From positions 1 to 11,064 of the forward strand of contig JBGPBV010000193.1 in NCBI GenBank assembly GCA_041481445.1: a stretch of 11,064 nt of DNA, in the 5' to 3' direction. The translations under genes were made by a program, and so were the position numbers. Positions 5,833 through 11,064 of the stretch are shown piece by piece; position 1 is the first letter of the stretch, and every line of letters starts with the position of its first letter. Source of the DNA: AA29 sp041481445. Its GTDB lineage: Bacteria; Acidobacteriota; Vicinamibacteria; Fen-336. Under the pieces are notes generated by a model that made no database searches, was not told the origin of the DNA, and was given only the letters and a program-made list of their open reading frames with translations.

Positions 5833-8013
5833 ATGGCGACGGAAACGACCGCTTCGAACGGTCCGGGCGGCGAACGCCCGCTGGCCGCCCAGCGCACCGC
5901 GGAGTGGAGCCGGCGCTTCGCCGCCCTCACCCTGGCCTGGCTCTCGTTTGAAACGTTCAGTGGCCTGGCCATCCAGTTCCTGCCGTTCTCGGTGGCGAAC
6001 GAGTGGCAGGTGGTCCTCCATACGGCGGTCGGGATCGTCTTCCTCGTCCCCATCCTCATCTATCAGTGCCGCCACACGGCGGCCTACTGGAGCCGCCCCG
6101 CCACTCCGCTGAAGTGGATGGGCTATCTCTCGTCCCTGGCCACGCTCGTCGCCCTCGTCTCCGGGCTCGTGCTGACGGTGGAATCAGTGCGCGGCCCCCG
6201 CATCTCGTATGCCTGGGATCGCGCCCATCTCCTGAGCACCCTCGCCCTTCTGGCCTTCGCCCTCCCCCACGTCCTCGTGACCCTCGTGCGCGATCGTCAG
6301 GCCGCCCTGCGCCAGGGCCTGGGCTCGCTCCTGCTCGCGCAGCGCCGCACGCTCGCCACCGCGGGGTTCCTGTTCCTGGCCCTGGTCGCTCCGCTCGGGG
6401 TGCTGCTGCTCGCCTACTCCGGCGAGCGGATGGCCAACGAGTTCCCGGCCGACTACTCCTTCAAGTACGGGCGCCACCGGCCGTTCGCGCCCAGCCTCGC
6501 CACCACCGTCGGCGGCGGCGCCCTCGACCCGCGCAGCCTGTCCGGCTCCAAGTCGTGCGGCACCATGGGGTGCCACGAGCAGATCGCGGCCGAATGGAGC
6601 GTGAGCGCCCATCGCTGGTCGGCCATGGACGTCGGCTTCCAGCGCATCCAGCAGGAGATGGCGAAGCAGAACGGCCCCGAGTCCACGCGGTACTGCGGAG
6701 GCTGCCACGATCCCATCTCGCTCTTCTCGGGCACGAAGAACATCTTCACGCCCGCGCTCACCAACCTCGCCGGCTACAACGAGGGCGTCTCCTGCCTCGT
6801 GTGCCACTCGATCCGCAAGACGGACATCGAGGGCAACGCGAAGTTCGTGGTGGCGCAGCCGCAGCGGTATCTCTTCGAGCTGCGGGAGGGGATCGGGGCG
6901 CGCTTCATGCGCGACTTCCTGATCCGGGCCTACCCGCGGCGGCACGTGGCCGACTTCTCGAAGCGGCTGTTCAAGACGCCGGAGTACTGCGCGGCCTGCC
7001 ACAAGCAGTTCATCGACCAGGAAGTCAACAACGTGGGCTGGGTGCAGCTCCAGAACCAGTACGACAACTGGCGCAAGAGCCGCTGGAACCACCCGGGGCA
7101 GGCGGACAAGACCATCGAGTGCCGCGAGTGCCACATGCCGCTGCAGGACTCCCACGATCCCGCCGCCGGGGATGCGCTCGACTACAACCGCACGGCGGCG
7201 GACGGGAAGCACCGCAGCCATCGGTTCGTGGGGGCGAACCAGGCCATGCCCGCTCTGCTCAAGCTCCCGGGAGCGGACACGCAGGTCCGGCTCGTGGAAC
7301 GCTGGCTGAGGGGCGAGTACGAGATCCCGGAGATCGCGGACAAATGGGCAAAGGGGCCGGCGGTGGCGCTGGAGCTCATTTGTCCGCCGGAGGCGGTGAG
7401 CGGCGAGCCGGTTACCGTGCGCGCGGTGATCACGTCGAACAAGGTCGGGCACGACTTCCCCACCGGCCCTCTCGACATCATCCAGTCCTGGGTCGAGCTG
7501 ACGGTGACCGCACCGGGCGGGCAGGTGATCTTCGCCTCCGGGCATCGCGACGACCGCCACTTCATCCAGCCCGGCACCTTCATGTTCAAGGCGGAGCCGG
7601 TGGACCAGTACGGGAACCTGATCGACCGCCACAACCTGTGGGAGATGGTGGGCGTGCGCTACCGGCGCTCGCTCTTCCCCGGCTTCGCGGACACCGCCGA
7701 GTACACCTTCGACTGCGCGGGCGCCGCCGGGCGGGCCGCCCCGCCGAGCCGCGAGGACCGCTTCCGGTTCGAGACCCCGGCGGGTGCCGCCCCCGCGCTC
7801 CACGTGACGGCACGGCTGCTCTATCGCAAGGTGGACCAGTACCTGCTGAACTTCATGTTCGGCGAGAAGGCAGGCCTCACGATGCCGGTGACGGAGATGG
7901 CCCGGGCCGAGGGCACGATTGCCGTGCGCGCGGCCGCGGCCTCGGGACGACGCGCGGGCCGGACGCACACGCCCACGCTCGCCGCCACCACGTCTTCCGC
8001 ACCGCGTCCGTGA
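5833..8013 (+). CDS. Fused cytochrome-b-like membrane domain and pentaheme cytochrome c
   Basis: ATG 5833 is chosen because GGAGGG at 5824-5829 precedes it; an in-frame ATG at 5776 lacks a site. The 726-residue product has five membrane helices (about 29-52, 57-77, 95-118, 131-152, 175-199). Helix 4 has two His 14 residues apart (HLLSTLALLAFALPH), the spacing used to hold two b hemes, and helix 2 has a further His. Positive charges put the N-terminus inside and the large C-terminal part outside. That part has five c-heme motifs: C242-CH248 with four residues between the cysteines, and CXXCH at 288, 321, 386 and 430. A beta domain follows with GHDFPTGPLD, as seen in cytochrome c554-like multiheme proteins. 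It should carry electrons across or along the membrane; donor and acceptor are unknown. The stop overlaps the next start (GTGA). Confidence 0.87.
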   Translation: MATETTASNGPGGERPLAAQRTAEWSRRFAALTLAWLSFETFSGLAIQFLPFSVANEWQVVLHTAVGIVFLVPILIYQCRHTAAYWSRPATPLKWMGYLSSLATLVALVSGLVLTVESVRGPRISYAWDRAHLLSTLALLAFALPHVLVTLVRDRQAALRQGLGSLLLAQRRTLATAGFLFLALVAPLGVLLLAYSGERMANEFPADYSFKYGRHRPFAPSLATTVGGGALDPRSLSGSKSCGTMGCHEQIAAEWSVSAHRWSAMDVGFQRIQQEMAKQNGPESTRYCGGCHDPISLFSGTKNIFTPALTNLAGYNEGVSCLVCHSIRKTDIEGNAKFVVAQPQRYLFELREGIGARFMRDFLIRAYPRRHVADFSKRLFKTPEYCAACHKQFIDQEVNNVGWVQLQNQYDNWRKSRWNHPGQADKTIECRECHMPLQDSHDPAAGDALDYNRTAADGKHRSHRFVGANQAMPALLKLPGADTQVRLVERWLRGEYEIPEIADKWAKGPAVALELICPPEAVSGEPVTVRAVITSNKVGHDFPTGPLDIIQSWVELTVTAPGGQVIFASGHRDDRHFIQPGTFMFKAEPVDQYGNLIDRHNLWEMVGVRYRRSLFPGFADTAEYTFDCAGAAGRAAPPSREDRFRFETPAGAAPALHVTARLLYRKVDQYLLNFMFGEKAGLTMPVTEMARAEGTIAVRAAAASGRRAGRTHTPTLAATTSSAPRP

Positions 8014-9962
8014 CCGCGCGTCCGCCCACCAACTACCGCCGGAGGGCCTTCCGCTGGCTCGTGGGGGGCGGGACGGCGTTTGGCCTGCTCGCGGTAGCCG
8101 TTCTCGCCACGCGGCCGCGGCCCCAGGCGTACGTGCCGGGCGAGGAGCGGGAAACGAGCGCCGAGATCACGCGCACCCTCGATCGCGCGCTGCCGTCGCC
8201 GGACGTCCCGCGCGCGGGGGCGCCGGTGGCGGAGCTGGCCCCACCGACGTCCGGGTCCGCGACGGCGCATGGCGGCTCCGCGCCCGCGACGGACTCGGCC
8301 CCGCTCCGCGTCGCCTTCCGGGACGCCGCGGAGGCGGCCGGGCTGCGCTTCCGTCACTTCTTCGGCCGGCGCTCCTCGCAACTCCCGGAGGACATGGGCT
8401 CGGGACTGGCCTGGGGCGATTACGACGGCGACGGCTTCCCCGATCTGTTCCTCGTCAACGAATCGGGACCGCTGACCCTGACCCCGGACGAGGTGCAGCG
8501 CTCGCCCGCGCGCGGGACGCTGTTCCACAACAACGGCGACGGCACCTTCGCCGACGTCACGGACGCGGCCGGCCTGGACGTGCGCGGATGGGGGATGGCG
8601 GCGGCGTGGGGCGACTACGACGGCGACGGGCGCCTCGACCTCTTCGTGACGCGCTACGGGACGAACCTGCTCTTCCACAACGACGGCCACGGCCGCTTCG
8701 CGGAGGTCACGGACCAGGCGGGCCTGGGAGCGATCGATGGGTTCTGGACCGGAGCCTCCTGGGCCGACTACGACCGCGACGGCGACCTGGACCTGTACGT
8801 CTGCGGTTACGTGCGGTACCGCTTCGACCCGGCCGACAAGAGCCGGAGCGCGCTCCAGTTCCAGTCCGTGGTGCCCTTCACCCTCAACCCGTCGAGCTAT
8901 CCCCCGGAGCGGAACCTCCTCTACCGCAACGATGGCGGCGTGTTCCACGAAGTCGGCCGGGAGGCAGGGGTCGACAACCCGACCGGCCGGTCACTCTCCG
9001 CGTCCTGGGCCGACTTCGACGGGGACGGGTGGCCGGACCTCTACGTGGCCAACGACGTCTCCGACAACGCGATGTTCCTGAACCTGCGGAACGGGCGCTT
9101 CAAGGACATCAGCCATTCGGCCTGGGTGGCCGATTATCGGGGCGCCATGGGCCTGGGCGTAGGGGATTTCGACAACGACGGCGACCTCGACATCTTCATC
9201 ACGCACTGGATGGCCCAGGAGAACGCCCTCTACGTGAACGAGAGCTCGCGCATGAAGCTCACCGCCGACGCCCCCTTGCGCTTCGTGGACCAGGCCGACC
9301 TCACGGGCCTCGGCCAGATCGCCCTCGACGTCATCGGCTGGGGCACCGGCTTCTTCGATTTCGACAACGACGGGCGCCTCGACCTGTTCGCCACGAACGG
9401 CAGCACGTTCCAGGAGGAGTCCGACCCCACGCGCCTCATCCCGATGAGGAACTTCCTGTTCTGGAACGCGGGCGAGCAGGGCTTCTACGAGGTCGGCAAG
9501 GTGAGCGGAGCGCCCCTCGCGATCCCGAACGTGGGACGCGGATCGAGCTTCGCGGACTACGACGGCGATGGGGACCTCGACGTGGCGGTGATGGTCCACG
9601 GCGGGCCGGTGCGCCTCCTCCGCAACGACGGCGGCAACGCGGGCGCCTGGATTCGGGTCGTCCTGCGCTCTTCCCCCGCGCTCGCGTCCGGTCCGCTGCG
9701 ATCGACGACCTACGCCACGGGGGCCGTGGTGCGGGCCACCGCTCGCGACGGCACGCAGATACGCGTCGTGGGGGGCCAGTCCTCCTACCTGAGCCAGGAG
9801 CCGCCCGGGGAGGTGTTCTTCGGCGTCGGGCGGGCGGAGCGGATCGAGGCGCTGGAGGTCCGTTGGCCCAGCGGGCGCGTGGAGGCGTTCGCGGATCTTC
9901 CAACCCGGACAACCCTTCGCCTCGACGAGGGCGGGAGGCCGCGGGTGGAGGCGCGCCGGTGA
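8010..9962 (+). CDS. CRTAC1-type FG-GAP propeller protein with ASPIC/UnbV domain
   Basis: The GTG start at 8010 overlaps the stop of the cytochrome gene, giving a 650-residue protein. Residues 1-13 are basic, 14-34 form one membrane helix or uncleaved signal (WLVGGGTAFGLLAVAVLAT), and a Pro/Ala-rich linker runs to about residue 98. Seven calcium-type DxDxDG motifs follow (starting at residues 137, 202, 253, 335, 386, 450 and 516), each with the FG-GAP/VCBS pattern (for example DYDGDGRLDLFV), which fits a seven-bladed beta-propeller. The last 110 residues hold an ASPIC/UnbV domain (TGAVVRATARDG, GGQSSYLSQEP, VFFGVG, VRWPSGRVEAF). The family is common but has no settled role in bacteria. Location between a multiheme cytochrome and a TPR lipoprotein suggests a scaffold or ligand-binding part of an external complex. 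It ends in GTGA with the next gene. Confidence 0.9.
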   Translation: MTARPPTNYRRRAFRWLVGGGTAFGLLAVAVLATRPRPQAYVPGEERETSAEITRTLDRALPSPDVPRAGAPVAELAPPTSGSATAHGGSAPATDSAPLRVAFRDAAEAAGLRFRHFFGRRSSQLPEDMGSGLAWGDYDGDGFPDLFLVNESGPLTLTPDEVQRSPARGTLFHNNGDGTFADVTDAAGLDVRGWGMAAAWGDYDGDGRLDLFVTRYGTNLLFHNDGHGRFAEVTDQAGLGAIDGFWTGASWADYDRDGDLDLYVCGYVRYRFDPADKSRSALQFQSVVPFTLNPSSYPPERNLLYRNDGGVFHEVGREAGVDNPTGRSLSASWADFDGDGWPDLYVANDVSDNAMFLNLRNGRFKDISHSAWVADYRGAMGLGVGDFDNDGDLDIFITHWMAQENALYVNESSRMKLTADAPLRFVDQADLTGLGQIALDVIGWGTGFFDFDNDGRLDLFATNGSTFQEESDPTRLIPMRNFLFWNAGEQGFYEVGKVSGAPLAIPNVGRGSSFADYDGDGDLDVAVMVHGGPVRLLRNDGGNAGAWIRVVLRSSPALASGPLRSTTYATGAVVRATARDGTQIRVVGGQSSYLSQEPPGEVFFGVGRAERIEALEVRWPSGRVEAFADLPTRTTLRLDEGGRPRVEARR

Positions 9963-10867
9963 GGATCGCGGCGGCGGTCGCGCTACTGGTGGCCGCGGGC
10001 GCCTCGAGCGCCTGCCGGAGCCGGGCCGACGCGCTCCGCGCCGACGCCACGGGCGAGAAGGCGCACGTCCTGCAGTTCTGGCAAGAATACCAGGCGGCCA
10101 CCGAGCGCCGGATCGCGGGCGACTTCGAAGCCGCGACGTTGCGCTACCGGCAGGCCCTCGCCCTGGAGCCCCGCCACGAGGACAGCCTCTACTACCTCGG
10201 CCAGTGCGAGCGGCAGCGAGGCCGCACGGCGGAGGCCCGCGACGCGTTCGAACGGCTCGTCCTGCTCAACCCCCTCAGCGGACGGGGCCATCTCGCCCTC
10301 GGCGCGCTGCTCGCCTCTCCCGATCCCGCGGAGCCCGTCGACCTCGCGCGGGCGGAGGCGCACTTCCGGCGCGCCCACGAGATCAACGGCGAAGAGACGG
10401 GACCGATGGTGCGCCTGGCCGAGGTGCTCATCGTCGACGGCCGGATGAGGGAGGCGCGCACCTGGCTCGAGGCCGCGGTGCGCACCAACGCGAAGAGCGT
10501 CGAGGCCGCGCTCCTGGCGGCGTCCCTGGCCTGGGAGGCGGGCGACCGCGCGGGGGCGAAGAGGCTCGCCGAGGCCGCGCTGGCCGCCGCGCGCACCGAG
10601 ACCCCCGTCAAAGGTGTGCTCAGCGAGGGCGATCGCAAGCCGGCGCGGGCGGCGGCGCGGATCGCCGCTCCGCCCCTAGAGAACCCGATGGGCCGCCTGT
10701 TGTTCGGCGAGGCGCTGGCGAGTGCTCGCCTGGAGACGTCCGCCGGCGACGGCCGCCGCATCGACCTCGAGGCCCTCGCACGCGCGGTGTCCCGCACGCG
10801 GAAGGAGTGCCTCCGGCGCGCCGCGCGGATGGGTCTACTTGTACTCCCGTCAACAAACGTTGCTTGA
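9959..10867 (+). CDS. TPR-repeat lipoprotein
   Basis: GTG 9959 overlaps the stop of the propeller gene. The 302-residue product starts with VRIAAAVALLVAAGASSAC, a likely lipoprotein signal with Cys19, though the lipobox (SSAC) is weak. From about residue 42 there are at least four tetratricopeptide-like repeats: 42-75 (AGDFEAATLRYRQALALEP), 76-109 (RGRTAEARDAFERLVLLNP), 110-146 (ARAEAHFRRAHEIN), 148-181 (GRMREARTWLEAAVRTN). A probable fifth follows (AGDRAGAKRLAEAAL). The last 80 residues are not recognised. TPR proteins hold other proteins together, so it may assemble the cytochrome and propeller. It is the third gene of the coupled set. Confidence 0.87.
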   Translation: MRIAAAVALLVAAGASSACRSRADALRADATGEKAHVLQFWQEYQAATERRIAGDFEAATLRYRQALALEPRHEDSLYYLGQCERQRGRTAEARDAFERLVLLNPLSGRGHLALGALLASPDPAEPVDLARAEAHFRRAHEINGEETGPMVRLAEVLIVDGRMREARTWLEAAVRTNAKSVEAALLAASLAWEAGDRAGAKRLAEAALAAARTETPVKGVLSEGDRKPARAAARIAAPPLENPMGRLLFGEALASARLETSAGDGRRIDLEALARAVSRTRKECLRRAARMGLLVLPSTNVA

Positions 10868-10891
10868 CTCGCCCTTGGTACCGAGTATCGT
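10864..10891 (+). promoter_or_regulatory. Possible sigma-70 promoter for the cupin-like gene
   Basis: TTGACT (10864-10869) and TATCGT (10886-10891) are 16 bases apart and match the -35 and -10 consensus at five and four of six positions. The -35 box overlaps the TGA stop of the TPR gene. A start about 34 bases before the ATG at 10932 would follow. In a GC-rich genome this is a fair but unproven match. Confidence 0.45.
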
Positions 10892-10931
10892 CACCCTCAC
10901 CAGGCCCTGCCCGCGTTGCACTGGAGGTTTC

Positions 10932-11064
10932 ATGAACTCGCTGAAGATCACCGCGTTCCTCGTCGTGCTACCGCTCGCCGCCTCGGCACAAGATCCGGTG
11001 AAGGTCGATCCGAAGCACTACAAGGTCCTCGCCGACAACGCCGTCGTCCGGGTGCTCAAGGTCA
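10932..11064 (+). CDS. Cupin-like exported protein, N-terminal part only
   Basis: ATG 10932 follows a GGAGG site (10923-10927) by four bases. The 44 visible residues start with a signal peptide (MNSLKITAFLVVLPLAASA, cleavage before QDPV) and continue with VKVDPKHYKVLADNAVVRVLKV. This opening resembles small cupin-fold exported proteins in which the V-D-P-K-H-Y segment precedes the first barrel strand. The metal-binding motifs would lie beyond the window, so a cupin role is inferred from the start only. It has its own likely promoter and is probably separate from the operon before it. Confidence 0.65.
   Translation, partial: MNSLKITAFLVVLPLAASAQDPVKVDPKHYKVLADNAVVRVLKV

Noticed and set aside
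6184..7968. Long open frame on the minus strand opposite the cytochrome gene
   Set aside because: It is the mirror of a GC-rich gene with clear heme motifs; the product is Arg/Val/His-rich with no recognisable domain.
1..11064. CRISPR array, insertion sequence transposase, restriction or toxin-antitoxin genes
   Set aside because: No regularly spaced repeats and no recognisable transposase, integrase, nuclease or toxin motif on either strand.

Overview
The window is high-GC bacterial DNA with a tRNA gene that encodes its own CCA end, good Shine-Dalgarno sites, and GTG starts in tightly coupled genes. The gene content (membrane multiheme cytochrome c, a CRTAC1-type FG-GAP/ASPIC-UnbV propeller protein, a TPR lipoprotein, a small cupin-like secreted protein, an HExxHxxxxxH secreted protease) fits a soil or sediment lineage such as Acidobacteriota or a neighbouring phylum (Methylomirabilota/Rokubacteria, Gemmatimonadota, Myxococcota). 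The sequence alone does not settle the phylum.

Region 1 (1 to about 2.88 kb) looks like an insertion and decay zone next to a tRNA gene. It opens with the 3' part of tRNA-Phe(GAA). Next come a DUF3592-type membrane protein gene broken by a 2-nt slip in a GC run, an orphan tRNA 3' half whose anticodon reads CUA, a two-gene unit for a secreted zinc protease and a small exported protein, and a C-terminal scrap of a D-arabinono-1,4-lactone oxidase-like gene. It closes with a 24-nt copy (23/24 identical) of the tRNA-Phe anticodon-to-T-loop segment at 2859-2882. The tRNA-Phe copies are direct repeats bracketing about 2.85 kb, as att sites of an integrated element would be, but no integrase is present.

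Region 2 (2.88 to 5.65 kb) carries an outer lipoprotein gene (minus), a fragment of a CPBP/CAAX-protease gene, a small exported protein gene (minus), and an ECF sigma factor gene with a one-base frameshift. Two intact genes thus sit among two broken ones.

Region 3 (5.83 to 10.87 kb) is a compact three-gene operon in good condition. The first gene encodes a fusion of a five-helix cytochrome-b-like membrane domain with a pentaheme cytochrome c domain. The second encodes a membrane-anchored seven-motif FG-GAP propeller with an ASPIC/UnbV domain. The third encodes a TPR lipoprotein. Both junctions are GTGA start/stop overlaps, so the three products are probably translated together and act on the outer face of the cytoplasmic membrane. 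An electron-transfer assembly is the natural inference; its substrate is unknown. A promoter-like sequence then precedes the start of a cupin-like secreted protein that runs off the window.
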